The position numbers and the translations under genes are program-made. Positions 16,660 through 25,238 of a stretch of 64,000 bases of DNA are shown in pieces (within the stretch, counting starts at the first letter, position 1; the number at the start of each line of letters is the position of its first letter). This stretch comes from an uncultured Thermomicrobia bacterium (GTDB taxonomy: Bacteria; Chloroflexota; Chloroflexia; Thermomicrobiales; JALYUS01), in contig CALBSO010000050.1 in the NCBI GenBank assembly GCA_937968015.1, positions 1-64,000 on the forward strand. The letters are read 5' to 3'. The notes beneath the pieces were generated by a model. The model made no database searches, had not been told where the DNA came from, and saw only the letters and a program-made list of their open reading frames with translations.

Positions 16660-17193
16660 ATGCCGCTCCGCTATGCGATCCTCTGGTGTCTCGCGCGCGG
16701 CATCCGCCACGGCTACGACATCCGCCGCGCCCTTGGGGAGATGACCGACGGCCTGTGGGATATCAACCCTGGCCACGTCTACCAGGCCTTCCGTGCCCTC
16801 GAACGGGATGGCCTCGTGATCCTCCAGGAGATCGTCCCGCAGCATAATCTGCCGGACCGCAAGGAGTACGCGCTCACCCCAGCGGGTCAGGCCGCGCTCG
16901 CGCAGTGGATGGGCAAGCCCGTCCCTGCCGAGCGGCCGACGAAGGACGAAGCGCTGCTGAAACTCGTCTTTCTCGTCGAGCAGGATCAGCCAGAGGCGCT
17001 CGCCCGCTTCCTCGCGGCGCAGCGGCGTATCTACGAGCGCGACCGCGACCAACTGACGGCCCAAGTCGCCGCTCTGCCGCCCGAAGATCGCGCCGGACGG
17101 CTGATGGTGCATGCCGCAATTGAGGACGTGGAAGCGAACTTGCGCTGGCTCACCCACGCCCAAGCATCGCTCACGGAGCCGATTCCTTTCTGA
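16660..17193 (+). CDS. PadR family transcriptional regulator
   Basis: A 177-residue winged-helix repressor-type protein. The PadR domain covers residues 1-85: LRYAILWCLARGIRHGYDIRRAL, then the wing region GHVYQAFRALERDGLV and RKEYALTPAGQAAL. The C-terminal helical dimerisation domain (Vir_act_alpha_C-like) follows at about 95-170. ATG 16660 follows GCGAGG. It is divergent from modAB, so autoregulation and control of molybdate uptake through the dyads at 16607-16642 are plausible but unproven. PadR proteins mostly respond to phenolic or drug-like ligands, so an unlinked target is equally possible. Confidence 0.88.
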   Translation: MPLRYAILWCLARGIRHGYDIRRALGEMTDGLWDINPGHVYQAFRALERDGLVILQEIVPQHNLPDRKEYALTPAGQAALAQWMGKPVPAERPTKDEALLKLVFLVEQDQPEALARFLAAQRRIYERDRDQLTAQVAALPPEDRAGRLMVHAAIEDVEANLRWLTHAQASLTEPIPF

Positions 17194-17208
17194 CGGAGAC
17201 TCACGCTC

Positions 17209-17685
17209 ATGACATCCTCGCTCCCGAAACCGCGCCCACTCGCGTCGTTTCTCGCAGATGAGCGGTTTTCTGAGGAGACGAAGGCGTTAGTGCGGAGCGC
17301 GGCGGCGGAAACGACGCGCCTCGGCCACCGCTTCATCAGCGGCGAGCATCTGTTGATCGCACTGATCGCCAGCGACGGCCCGACCGGGCAGGTGTTCCGC
17401 GAGGCGGGCACGATGGCGGAGCAGGCACGCAGCCGCGTAGAATTCATCGTCCCGCACGATCCGCCATTCCTCGCCCCGAAGGAGATGAACGTCGGCCCAC
17501 GGCTGATCGCGCTGCTCGAAGACGTGGCGGAGTTCGCGGAAGAGCTGGAAACGCGTGTCGAAGCGCCGGATCTCGCCCTCGCCCTCCTCCGTGACCGCGA
17601 AGGCATCCCCAGCCGCGTCCTCGATGAATGCCATGTCAACACCCGCGCCCTCATCCAGCGCCTCCGCCTCCTGCAACGCGATTGA
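17209..17685 (+). CDS. Clp N-terminal domain protein
   Basis: A 158-residue protein consisting of one Clp N-terminal (double-repeat) domain without AAA+ modules. The signature RFSEETKALVRSAAAE is followed by GHRFISGEHLLIALIAS and later APDLALALLRDREG, the two helical repeats of ClpA/ClpC N domains. In ClpC this domain binds adaptors and substrates; stand-alone versions (ClpS-like partners, Ntd paralogues) may compete for adaptors. It starts 16 bases after padR and could be co-transcribed. The stop codon TGA is part of the inverted repeat at 17684-17781. Confidence 0.8.
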   Translation: MTSSLPKPRPLASFLADERFSEETKALVRSAAAETTRLGHRFISGEHLLIALIASDGPTGQVFREAGTMAEQARSRVEFIVPHDPPFLAPKEMNVGPRLIALLEDVAEFAEELETRVEAPDLALALLRDREGIPSRVLDECHVNTRALIQRLRLLQRD

Positions 17686-17781
17686 ACCGCCAAGAAATAT
17701 CGAGAAACGTAAGGATCGTTGTAGACTCTGGATAGTTCGCGGCGATCAGTTCTCTTCTCCTTCTTGGCGTCTTGGCGGTTC
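17684..17781. repeat. long inverted repeat, GAACCGCCAAGA type
   Basis: Perfect 12-bp arms GAACCGCCAAGA (17684-17695) and TCTTGGCGGTTC (17770-17781) around 74 bases. It starts inside the stop codon of the Clp-N gene and ends four bases before the ribosome site of the LLM gene, filling the whole gap. Confidence 0.75.
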
Positions 17782-17796
17782 GTAAAGGAGACAGAC

Positions 17797-18735
17797 ATGG
17801 TAGAGCGGGTTGAGTTTGGCTGGCGGGCGCCGGATTTCCCGACGGACGGGAGTGATAGCACGACATTTCTGCGGCAGATGACAGACACTCTCGATGTGAT
17901 CCACGGGCGGTTCGACGCGGCATGGGTCGCCGATCACGTCATCCCCTGGGCGTCATGGCAGGCGCAGGATACGCCGACGATCGAGTGCCTGACGACGATC
18001 GCCTTCCTCGCCGCACGGTATCCGGAACTGACATGGGGGCCGATTGTCCTCTGCCAGTCGAACCGGAACCCGGCCTTGCTGGCGAAGATGGTCGCGAACT
18101 TCTGCGCCTTCCTGCCGGGCAAGTTTGTCTTCGGCATCGGCGCAGGCTGGAAGGAAGAGGAGTACCGCTCCTACAACTGGGAGTTTCCGCGCCCCGCTGT
18201 CCGCATCGCCCAGTTGGAGGAGACGGTCGAGATCGTCAAGCGGATGTGGACGGCGGACGATGTGACGTACGAGGGGAAATATTACCGCATCCACAACGCG
18301 TATCTCGATCCGAAGCCGGACCCCGTCCCGCCAATCCTCATCGGAGGCAGCGGCGAGCAGTTGACGCTGCGGGTCGTCGCCAAGCACGCCGTTTGGTGGA
18401 ACGGCGGCGGCACGCGGGAGAATTACGCGCGCAAGTTGGCTGTGCTGCGCGGCCACTGCGAGGCAGTCGGGCGCGATTTCAGTACCATCAAGAAGACCGT
18501 CGGCGTGGACGCCGTCGCGATTGCCGACACCGAAGCGGAAGCGCAGCGGATGGCGGAGGCAAGCCCCTTCTTCAACGGCTCCGGGCTGATCGGCACGCCG
18601 GAGCAGATCGTCAGGCAAATCCAGCAGTGGACGGACCTCGGCGTCTCGCACTTCCACCTGCGTTTCGCGGACTTCCCGAAGACCGATGGCATCCGCCGCT
18701 TCATGGACGAGGTGATGCCGCACTTCCGGGGCTGA
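17797..18735 (+). CDS. LLM class F420-dependent oxidoreductase
   Basis: A 312-residue luciferase-like (beta/alpha)8 flavoprotein. VEFGWRAPDFP starts the barrel, then FDAAWVADHVIPW, ELTWGPIVLCQSNRNPALLAKM, KFVFGIGAGWKEEEYRSYNW, YEGKYYRIHNAYLDPKP and ILIGGSGEQLTLRVVAKHA mark the F420-binding group. Such enzymes use reduced F420 or FMN for hydride transfer to varied substrates; the substrate is not inferable. ATG 17797 follows AAAGGAG. It ends at a good hairpin (18741-18764). Two more members lie at 59552-61433. Confidence 0.9.
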   Translation: MVERVEFGWRAPDFPTDGSDSTTFLRQMTDTLDVIHGRFDAAWVADHVIPWASWQAQDTPTIECLTTIAFLAARYPELTWGPIVLCQSNRNPALLAKMVANFCAFLPGKFVFGIGAGWKEEEYRSYNWEFPRPAVRIAQLEETVEIVKRMWTADDVTYEGKYYRIHNAYLDPKPDPVPPILIGGSGEQLTLRVVAKHAVWWNGGGTRENYARKLAVLRGHCEAVGRDFSTIKKTVGVDAVAIADTEAEAQRMAEASPFFNGSGLIGTPEQIVRQIQQWTDLGVSHFHLRFADFPKTDGIRRFMDEVMPHFRG

Positions 18736-18740
18736 CCTCT

Positions 18741-18764
18741 CCCCCTTCCTTTTAGCGAAGGGGG
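18741..18764 (+). terminator. hairpin after the LLM gene
   Basis: CCCCCTTC and GAAGGGGG with an 8-base loop, five bases past the stop. It is related in style to the CCCCTCTCC family of palindromes. Confidence 0.6.
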
Positions 18765-18850
18765 CTGGGGGGTTAGGTCGCTCCCGCCAGTGCCGCAGTC
18801 AACCGGCGCAGCGAATCAACGAGGGCATCATCGGTGTTCCCAGTTACTCT

Positions 18851-18877
18851 CCCCTCTCCATCGCCGACAAATCACGG
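18851..18877. repeat. half copy of the CCCCTCTCCATCGCC repeat
   Basis: CCCCTCTCCATCGCC, three variable bases, then AAATCACGG. The same 27-base pattern occurs at 27074-27100, where the element also has its right arm. Here the right arm is missing, so this is a truncated copy. Confidence 0.6.
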
Positions 18878-18925
18878 AACGTATGAGGTTCGTATCACGA
18901 TGCATCGGGGCCTGGGTGCGGAATG

Positions 18926-19999
18926 CTACATCTCGAACGGAATATCCAACTCCGCCGCCAGCGCCTGCAAGTCTTCCAAAATCAGTGGGTTGAGCGGGAC
19001 GCCGTTGGCGCGGCGGTCGTCTTCCGCGATCCATTCCGGGTCACCGGGGGCAAGGACGCGGGCATGGCCGGGCGCGGGCGTACAGTTGTGCAGCATCTGG
19101 ATGTATTCATCGAACCGGGCGGCGTATTCCTCCATCGGCACGAAGGCATCAATCCGCCACGCGCTGAACATGTGCGCCGAGCCGAGCGGCTCGGTATCGG
19201 AGCGCATGACCTGCTTACTGTATCGCCCGCCGGAGAGCAGCCCGCAGAAAAGGTCTACCGCGACATTGAGACCGTATCCCTTCTGGCTGCCGTGTTCTCG
19301 GTCGCCACCGAGCGGGTTCAGGTACCGCGCCACTTGCGGGTCCGTCGTTGGGTGCATCTCCGCGTCGTACGACCATCCGTCCGGCAGGGGTTTCCCCTCA
19401 CGGCGGTGGACGCCGACTTTTCCGGACGCGACGACGCTCGTGGACATATCAATCAGGAACGGCTTTTCCGTCTTACCACCGGGGAAAGCAATCGCAATCG
19501 GGTTCGTGCCGAGCAGCGGCGCCGCGCCGAATGTCGGGATGACGCTCGCGCCCGTTGTGGTCATCGCCATGCCCGCCAAACCCTCCGCCGCCGCCATCAA
19601 GGGGTAGTTGCAGGTAGCGGCGAAGTGGCTGCTGTTGCGCACTGTCACGGTGCTCACACCATTCTCGCGCGCTTTCTCAATCGCCTGCCCCATCGCGTAC
19701 GTCGCGACGACCGGCCCAATCCCTCTGTCGCCATCGAGAACGACAATGCCGGGGAACTCGGAGACGACGCGGATCTTCGGGTGCGGGTTGATCGCGCCAC
19801 TGCGCAGCCGCCGAATGTAACTATGCGCCAGCGGCGCACCGTGCGACTCGATGCCATGCACGTCCGCGCCGATCAGGATACGCGAAACGGTCTCGGCATC
19901 CTCCTGCGGGAGACCGGCGCGCGAAAACGCACGGACATAGAAATCACCCAGCGCGTCAACGGAAATCCGGGCGCGCTCCTCAGTTGCTGATGCGGGCAT
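18926..19999 (-). CDS. Ldh family NAD(P)-dependent oxidoreductase (malate/L-lactate/ureidoglycolate dehydrogenase type)
   Basis: A 357-residue enzyme of the LDH2/MDG2 family, unrelated to Rossmann lactate dehydrogenases. Diagnostic segments are ADVHGIESHGAPL (catalytic His region, about 50-60), VTVRNSSHFAATCNYP near 120-135, GTNPIAIAFPG near 168-178 and DMSTSVVASGKV. GSQKGYGLNVAVDLFCGLLSGG near 250 is also typical. Members reduce 2-oxoacids or imines such as pyruvate, ureidoglycolate or delta-1-piperideine-2-carboxylate. The gene is alone, with a 250-base upstream region shared with the S9 peptidase gene. Confidence 0.88.
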   Translation of the reverse strand: MPASATEERARISVDALGDFYVRAFSRAGLPQEDAETVSRILIGADVHGIESHGAPLAHSYIRRLRSGAINPHPKIRVVSEFPGIVVLDGDRGIGPVVATYAMGQAIEKARENGVSTVTVRNSSHFAATCNYPLMAAAEGLAGMAMTTTGASVIPTFGAAPLLGTNPIAIAFPGGKTEKPFLIDMSTSVVASGKVGVHRREGKPLPDGWSYDAEMHPTTDPQVARYLNPLGGDREHGSQKGYGLNVAVDLFCGLLSGGRYSKQVMRSDTEPLGSAHMFSAWRIDAFVPMEEYAARFDEYIQMLHNCTPAPGHARVLAPGDPEWIAEDDRRANGVPLNPLILEDLQALAAELDIPFEM

Positions 20000-20141
20000 A
20001 GGGCAGGCTTCCTTTCATCCAGCGAAAAGATACGATGCGTGCGGCGAGTATCCCCCGACGGGCGCATGGGCGCAAGCAGAGGCGATACGAGGAACTGCTG
20101 AACGTCGTGGACAAAACGCGGGGCGACGAAGAGAATAGATT

Positions 20142-20212
20142 GAACCGCCTGGACGCCGAGAAGAACGTAGGTACGGGTGCCCTTCGGGCAGCATGGGCAG
20201 TATTGGTGGTTC
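20142..20212. repeat. degenerate GAACCGCC...GGTGGTTC inverted repeat
   Basis: GAACCGCCTGGACGCCGAGA on the left is the same word as in the elements at 17684 and 53200. GGTGGTTC (20205-20212) is the right arm with one G-U pair. It occupies the divergent intergenic region before the S9 peptidase gene. Confidence 0.55.
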
Positions 20213-20250
20213 AGGATTCGGGTTTCTAGACCGATGGAAGGGAGACGGCC

Positions 20251-22197
20251 ATGGCCGACCGCACACCGCTCACGATTGAAGAAATTGTTACGCTCGCGCT
20301 ACCGGGGGACGCGCAGATCAGCCCGGACGGGCGGAGTGTCGCGTACGTGCTGGCCGACACCGCGAAAGATGGCGCGGTGCGGCACGCGCATCTCTGGCTC
20401 GCGCCGACGGACGGCTCGATACCGCCGCGCGAACTGACCGCCGGCCCACGGCAGGACACAACGCCTCGCTGGTCCCCGGACGGTCAGACACTCGCCTTCC
20501 TCTCCGACCGCAACGAGGAGAACAAACAGGATATGTACCTCCTGCCCATCGGCGGCGGCGAGGCACGACGGCTGGGCGACCTACACGGTAGCCTCGCCGA
20601 CCTCTCATGGTCGCCGGACGGCACGACACTCGCCGTCATCCGCACCGATCCGGAGACGGACGAGGAGAAAAAGCGCAAAGAAGACAAGGACGATGCCTAC
20701 GTCATCGAGTCGCGCCAACACCGGAAATATGCCCACATCTGGCTCGTGGATGTCACGACCGGCGCAGCGAAGCAATGCGGCCCGGACGATCTGCATGTCT
20801 GGAATGGTAACGGATACGCATGGTCGCCCGATGGGACGCGGATCGCAGTCGTCGGAAGCGCGAAACCGGGCTGGGCGCACGGATTCGGCGGCACCGCCCT
20901 GCATCTCCTCTCCGTTGCGGATGGCACGGCACAGGCAGTCGCGGGCACGTACGGCACACCGAACAGCCCGAGTTGGTCACCGAACGGGACAACGCTCGCC
21001 TTCGTCGCGCGGGTGGATCGCACGAAGCAGGGCGCGGGCGTGCTGATGCTCTGCGATCTCGCCTCGGGCCACATCGAGTCACGGCTCACCGATCTCGAAC
21101 AGGGCAAGAATGATCTCATCTGGCTGCCCGACAACCGCACATTGCTGCTCACCCTGCTCGACAGCACCGCGCACAACCTCCATCGCTATGTCGTGCCGGA
21201 AGACCGCCTGAGCGAACCACTCGGCAACTTCCCGACGCGCGGCGCATCACCAAACAATGCCACCACGCTGATGACGATGGACGCGGCGGGTGAGAATGTC
21301 GCGGTCGTGCGCAGCGATAGAGCACATCCGATGGAGGTCTGGGCCGGGCCGCTCTCCGGCACGATCCGCCGGGTTTCCGATCATAACGGTTGGATGAGCG
21401 AGCGGAGTATCGCACCATCGCGCGTCATTCACTGGGAGGCGGCGGACGGACGGCAGATCGCCGGTATTCTCATCACGCCGGACCCCGCGCTCCATGGCGA
21501 CGGCCCCTACCCGCTCATCCTGCAAGTGCATGGCGGCCCGGCAGGCGTCTATACGGAGCATCTGATGATCGGTTGGCACGACTGGGGGCAACTGCTTGCG
21601 GCGAGCGGCTATGCGGTCATCCTCCCCAACCCGCGCGGCAGTTCGGGCCGGGGTGACCCCTTCCAGACACTCAATTTCGGGGATTGGGGCGGCAATGACA
21701 TGGACGACATCCTGCGCGGCGTGGATGCCGTGATCGCCGAAGGTGTCGCCGACCCGGAGCGCACGGGCATCGGCGGCTGGTCCTACGGCGGATTCATGAC
21801 GGCATGGACCGAGAGCCAGACGGCGCGCTTCAAGGCGGCAATCGTCGGCGCGGGCCTCTGCAACCTCGTCAGTTTCCACGGCACAACCGACATCCGCGAC
21901 TGGCATGAGTCATATTTCGGCGCGCCACTCCACGAGGATGCCGGGCGATATTGGGATCACTCCGCGATGAAGTATCTTGCCCAGGTCGCGACGCCGACCC
22001 TGATCCTCCACGGTGAAGTGGACGAGCGCGTTCCCTTCGCGCAGGGCCAGGAGTGGTTCGCTGCCCTCACCCGGCGCGGCGTGCCCGTCGAATTCGTCGC
22101 CTACCCGCGCGAGGCGCACCCGATCGAGGAGCGTGCCCACCAGCGCGACCTGCTGACACGCATCCTGGCGTGGTACGCCAAGTGGGTGAAGGGATAA
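20251..22197 (+). CDS. S9 family serine peptidase (acylaminoacyl-peptidase/prolyl oligopeptidase type)
   Basis: A 648-residue cytosolic peptidase. Residues 1-390 form a WD40-like beta-propeller with repeated SPDG motifs (ISPDGRSVAYV, WSPDGQTLAF, WSPDGTTLAV, WSPDGTRIAVV) that gate access to small peptides. The alpha/beta-hydrolase domain follows, with the nucleophile S511 in GGWSYGGFM, aspartate D591 in HGEVDERVPF and histidine H623 in EAHPIEE. HGGPAGVYTEH forms the oxyanion region. No signal peptide is present. ATG 20251 follows AAGGGAGAC. It is a single transcription unit ending at the hairpin 22213-22248. Confidence 0.93.
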   Translation: MADRTPLTIEEIVTLALPGDAQISPDGRSVAYVLADTAKDGAVRHAHLWLAPTDGSIPPRELTAGPRQDTTPRWSPDGQTLAFLSDRNEENKQDMYLLPIGGGEARRLGDLHGSLADLSWSPDGTTLAVIRTDPETDEEKKRKEDKDDAYVIESRQHRKYAHIWLVDVTTGAAKQCGPDDLHVWNGNGYAWSPDGTRIAVVGSAKPGWAHGFGGTALHLLSVADGTAQAVAGTYGTPNSPSWSPNGTTLAFVARVDRTKQGAGVLMLCDLASGHIESRLTDLEQGKNDLIWLPDNRTLLLTLLDSTAHNLHRYVVPEDRLSEPLGNFPTRGASPNNATTLMTMDAAGENVAVVRSDRAHPMEVWAGPLSGTIRRVSDHNGWMSERSIAPSRVIHWEAADGRQIAGILITPDPALHGDGPYPLILQVHGGPAGVYTEHLMIGWHDWGQLLAASGYAVILPNPRGSSGRGDPFQTLNFGDWGGNDMDDILRGVDAVIAEGVADPERTGIGGWSYGGFMTAWTESQTARFKAAIVGAGLCNLVSFHGTTDIRDWHESYFGAPLHEDAGRYWDHSAMKYLAQVATPTLILHGEVDERVPFAQGQEWFAALTRRGVPVEFVAYPREAHPIEERAHQRDLLTRILAWYAKWVKG

Positions 22198-22212
22198 ACC
22201 CTCATCCCCCTG

Positions 22213-22248
22213 CCCCCTCTCCTTTGCGTGTCAGCAATGGAGAGGGGG
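22213..22248 (+). terminator. CCCCCTCTCC/GGAGAGGGGG hairpin after the S9 peptidase gene
   Basis: Perfect 10-bp arms with a 16-base loop, immediately 3' of the stop. It belongs to the dispersed CCCCTCTCC palindrome family and lies between convergent genes. Confidence 0.6.
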
Positions 22249-23961
22249 TCAACGACGCGTGTTCGCTTTTGTCTTCTGCTCTCCCCTCGCCCCTTGCGGG
22301 AGAGGGGCCGGGGGCGAGGGGCTTCCCGTCCGCCACGCCTTCTGCTCCGCGTAATCGCTGTAGCCGCCGGGGTACTCGGTCAGATCGCCGTCCGCGATCT
22401 CGTAGATGCGGCTACAGATGCGGTCAAGGAAGTAGCGGTCGTGCGAGATGGTCAGTACCGTGCCGTCATAGGCGTTGATCGCCTCCTCCAGCACCTCGGT
22501 GGAGGCGATGTCGAGGTGGTTCGTCGGCTCATCGAGCAGCAAACAGTTCGCGCCGCCGGTCATCAGGCGCGCCAGTTGCAAGCGGCTCTTCTCGCCGCCG
22601 CTGAGATGCGCGATCGGCTCCGTCGCCTGCCGGTAGGTAAAGAGGAAGCGGCCGAGGATGCCCATTGCCGTCTCCGCAGTCATTGGCTTGACGACGCGGA
22701 TGCAGTCGAGCGGCGTCTCGGTGGGGTCAAGGACATCATGCTGCTGCGCGTAGTGGCCGAGCCGGATCGAGGGGCCGATCCAGACCTCGCCCTCCGTCGG
22801 CGCGTCCAGCCCGAGCAACAACTGAACGAGTACGGACTTCCCCGCGCCATTGCGCCCGACGACCCCGGCGCGCTCGCCCCGCCAGAGCGTAAAGTTGAGG
22901 TCCGCCAGTACGATCTCGTCATCGAATGACCGAGAGAGATGGCGCGCCTCGATCACCTTCTGCCCGCCGCGCTCGCCGGAGCGGAAATGGAGGCCCATCT
23001 TGCGCCGCTCCAAAACGGGCCGCTCGATCTTCTCCATCCGGTCAATCTGCCGCTGCTTATTCATCGCCTGTTTCTTGTGCCGCTCGTCCAGCACGAGGTT
23101 CGCCCAGAGCGTGAATCGTGCAACCGCCTCTTCGAGCCGCTTGATCTCCTTCTGCTGTGACGTGTAATCCTGCTGCTGCTTGAGAAGGGCGAGTTCGCGC
23201 TGCGTCATGTAACTCGAATAGTTGCCCTGATAGAGCGTCAGGCGACCGCTGGCCAGTTCGGCGATCTGCGCGACGGTGTCATCGAGCAGATAGCGGTCGT
23301 GCGAGATAAGGATGAGCGTCCCGCCATAGGAGCGGATCACCCCTTCGAGCATCGTCTTGCCGGGCAGGTCGAGATGGTTGTCCGGTTCATCGAGCAGCAG
23401 GATGTCCGGCTTGGCGAGCAGGCAACGGGCGAGACCGACCATCTTCCGTTGGCCCCCGCTGAGGAGCGCGACAGACTGCTGGTGCGCCTCCGGTGGCAGG
23501 CCGAGGCGGATGAGAAGATCGCGCGCGTCGCCCCGAAAGCGCGGCCCGCCCTCTTGTTCGTATCGTTCAAGGATCGTCGCCTGCCGTTCGAGGGCGCGGC
23601 CCATCGCCTCCATGTCCGCCGCGCACGCCGGATCGGCCAGCGTCGCCTCGACCGCGTCCAGTTCCGTTTCCAGCGCGAGCAGATCCGCCCGGCCACCGAT
23701 CACTTCATCTATCGCCGGGGCGGTCGTCTGCTCCGCGTACTCCTGCGGTAGATAGGCGACGCGGATGCCGTTACGCAGCGTGCATGCGCCCTCCGTCGGC
23801 GTCTCCACGCCCGCGAGGATGCGCAGCAGGCTCGATTTGCCCGCGCCATTCGGCCCGACGAGGCCGATCTTCTCGCCATCGTTCAGTGTCAAATGCAGCC
23901 CATTGAAAACACGCTGCGTGCCGTATGTCAGGCCGATGCTATCGAGCCGTGCGATCAACAT
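22249..23961 (-). CDS. ABC-F family ATP-binding protein
   Basis: A 570-residue protein with two ABC domains and no membrane part. The first has Walker A GPNGAGKSS at about 36-44, signature LSGGQRKMVGLARCLL and Walker B LLLDEPDNHLD. A basic helical linker (P-site tRNA interaction motif region) follows, then the second with GRNGAGKSV, LSGGEKSRLQLARLM and LLLDEPTNHLD. ABC-F proteins bind the ribosomal E site and relieve stalling or antibiotic inhibition. The start at 23961 overlaps the stop of a 26-codon leader ORF (TAATG), and a 240-base structured leader precedes it. The last 25 residues (PPAPLPQGARG...) are read from a G-rich palindrome, so the tail looks acquired. Confidence 0.92.
   Translation of the reverse strand: MLIARLDSIGLTYGTQRVFNGLHLTLNDGEKIGLVGPNGAGKSSLLRILAGVETPTEGACTLRNGIRVAYLPQEYAEQTTAPAIDEVIGGRADLLALETELDAVEATLADPACAADMEAMGRALERQATILERYEQEGGPRFRGDARDLLIRLGLPPEAHQQSVALLSGGQRKMVGLARCLLAKPDILLLDEPDNHLDLPGKTMLEGVIRSYGGTLILISHDRYLLDDTVAQIAELASGRLTLYQGNYSSYMTQRELALLKQQQDYTSQQKEIKRLEEAVARFTLWANLVLDERHKKQAMNKQRQIDRMEKIERPVLERRKMGLHFRSGERGGQKVIEARHLSRSFDDEIVLADLNFTLWRGERAGVVGRNGAGKSVLVQLLLGLDAPTEGEVWIGPSIRLGHYAQQHDVLDPTETPLDCIRVVKPMTAETAMGILGRFLFTYRQATEPIAHLSGGEKSRLQLARLMTGGANCLLLDEPTNHLDIASTEVLEEAINAYDGTVLTISHDRYFLDRICSRIYEIADGDLTEYPGGYSDYAEQKAWRTGSPSPPAPLPQGARGEQKTKANTRR
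22283..22321. repeat. CCCCTCGCCCC/GGGGCGAGGGG palindrome in the ABC-F 3' end
   Basis: Perfect 11-bp arms, with a nested alternative pairing of CTCTCCC and GGGAGAG. It encodes the PAPLPQGARG tail of the ABC-F protein. Confidence 0.6.
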
Positions 23962-24041
23962 TACACGCCTCCTTCCCGCTTGCACAGAGAAGGAAGCCGG
24001 GAACATGCCTCAGGCACGTACGATGAATGGTGATGGGTCAT
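23961..24041 (-). CDS. 26-residue leader ORF upstream of the ABC-F gene
   Basis: The frame opens with MTHHHSSY and ends REGGV, followed by TAA whose last two bases plus TG form the ABC-F start codon (TAATG). A ribosome site GGAGGAGC lies eight to nine bases before its ATG. Its last codons (AAGCGGGAAGGAGGCGTG) contain the ribosome site of the ABC-F gene, so translating the leader would cover or uncover it. In other bacteria leader peptides in front of ABC-F resistance genes sense ribosome stalling. That role here is inference. Confidence 0.6.
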   Translation of the reverse strand: MTHHHSSYVPEACSRLPSLCKREGGV

Positions 24042-24126
24042 AATGAATTGCTCCTCCGTGATGGCAGGAGCACGCACACGCGCGTCAGCCGCGCCGAGAT
24101 GCGCGGTAGCGGTGTGCAAAGGTTCC

Positions 24127-24198
24127 CGCCGCGTACCCGATGCACCGGATGGGTTACGCGGCCAATCAGGATGTTTGGGCTCTCCGCCACGAGAGCCC
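24127..24198 (-). promoter_or_regulatory. two strong hairpins in the ABC-F leader
   Basis: Hairpin one pairs GCCGCGTAnCCC with GGGTTACGCGGC (about 24127-24163, one bulge). Hairpin two pairs GGGCTCTC with GAGAGCCC around a 6-base loop (about 24177-24198). Neither has a U-run. They precede the leader ORF and may take part in attenuation. Confidence 0.45.
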
Positions 24199-24246
24199 GT
24201 GACGCTCGGCAAAAATCTGCGGCACCGTCCGTTTCCTCCGGCGCGT

Positions 24247-24275
24247 ATCCTACACCGCTCTACGATGCGCCGCAA
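24247..24275 (-). promoter_or_regulatory. possible promoter of the ABC-F leader transcript
   Basis: TTGCGG (24275-24270), 17 bases, then TAGGAT (24252-24247) on the minus strand. It matches the consensus at the key TTG and TA...T positions. Confidence 0.4.
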
Positions 24276-24278
24276 GAA

Positions 24279-25037
24279 TCAGCAGGCGTAGTTGCCGTCG
24301 TAGTCGCCCCACGCGTACTGCACCAGGTAGACCGGTCCACCCGTGAAGCCCGTGCCGCACAGCGTCGGCGCGTTGCCCTTCGTCCCGCCCCCGACCCACG
24401 CGGGCAGGCCGACCTGCCACCCGCCGGTGATCTCCTGCCACATCGAGGGCGTCGAGTAGATGCCGACCATGAAGTGGCGCTCCTCCTGCAGATAGCGCAG
24501 CGCGCCCTTGATGACGTCCTGATTGAGCGACAGGTCGGTCGTTGACCACGAGTTCTCCGTCTCGATGTCCAGCCACCACATCTGCGCGCCGAAGGTCGGC
24601 ACCTGCCGCGCCGCGTAGGTGTAGGCGCTGGAGGCCGCATTGTAGCCGTAGTTCAGCGCGTGGCAGGCAGTCTCCGGCGGGCAGGTCCCATAGGGGCCCG
24701 TCTCGCCATAGGCGGCGGTCGTGCCGATGTCCTCGTTGAGGTTGAGGTAGACCGCCTCCGGCGACAGGGTATGGGCGGCCCAGGCGTACTCGCTCGCGAA
24801 GCAGGGGTTGTTGCGGAAGGCGTGCCCGCTGGTGACACCGACGACGCCCAAGACGTAGGCATTGGTGCGCGGGTACGCGCCGTCGCACTGTGGCCACGAG
24901 ATGTCATAGCCGGTGTCACTCCTCGTATAGATGCCCTGTGCCGTGGCACGCAGTGCGGGAGCCACGAGCAGACAGAGGCCGGTGAGGGCCATCGCTACGA
25001 CCCCGATGAACTGACGCCGCTGAGTGGTCCTCATCAT
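24279..25037 (-). CDS. secreted protein with GH25-like/DUF1906-type (beta/alpha) barrel domain
   Basis: A 252-residue exported protein. A signal peptide covers about residues 8-34 (RRQFIGVVAMALTGLCLLVAP, possibly Tat because of the RRQF start). The mature part opens with GYDISWPQC, then YVLGVVGVTSGHAF, VYLNLNEDIG and MWWLDIETENSW, the order seen in lysozyme-like GH25 and DUF1906 folds where acidic residues at strand ends (D in YDIS, DIE) are catalytic. Six cysteines could form disulfides. A peptidoglycan or glycan target is likely but unproven. Tandem ATG codons at 25037 and 25034; the second is better spaced from AGGAAGG. Confidence 0.8.
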   Translation of the reverse strand: MMRTTQRRQFIGVVAMALTGLCLLVAPALRATAQGIYTRSDTGYDISWPQCDGAYPRTNAYVLGVVGVTSGHAFRNNPCFASEYAWAAHTLSPEAVYLNLNEDIGTTAAYGETGPYGTCPPETACHALNYGYNAASSAYTYAARQVPTFGAQMWWLDIETENSWSTTDLSLNQDVIKGALRYLQEERHFMVGIYSTPSMWQEITGGWQVGLPAWVGGGTKGNAPTLCGTGFTGGPVYLVQYAWGDYDGNYAC

Positions 25038-25238
25038 TTCCCTTCCTCACTCTATCGAAAAGCGCTTCCCACACCGGGGGTGAGTGTAGGAGAAGGGCGA
25101 AGGAGATGTCAACGCGACGTGAATTTTGTTCTGAGAAGGTGAATCGTCTCCGTGGAGACCGCCGCCGTGCTATCATAGCGGCACCGGCGTATCTTCGGAC
25201 CCAGGCTTGGACAACGAAATCCCTAGGGAGGCAGCGCA

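Noticed and set aside
24043..24250. T-box or tRNA-like element in the ABC-F leader
   Set aside because: No T-box consensus (AAGGTGGTACCGCG) or tRNA fold could be made; only two simple hairpins.
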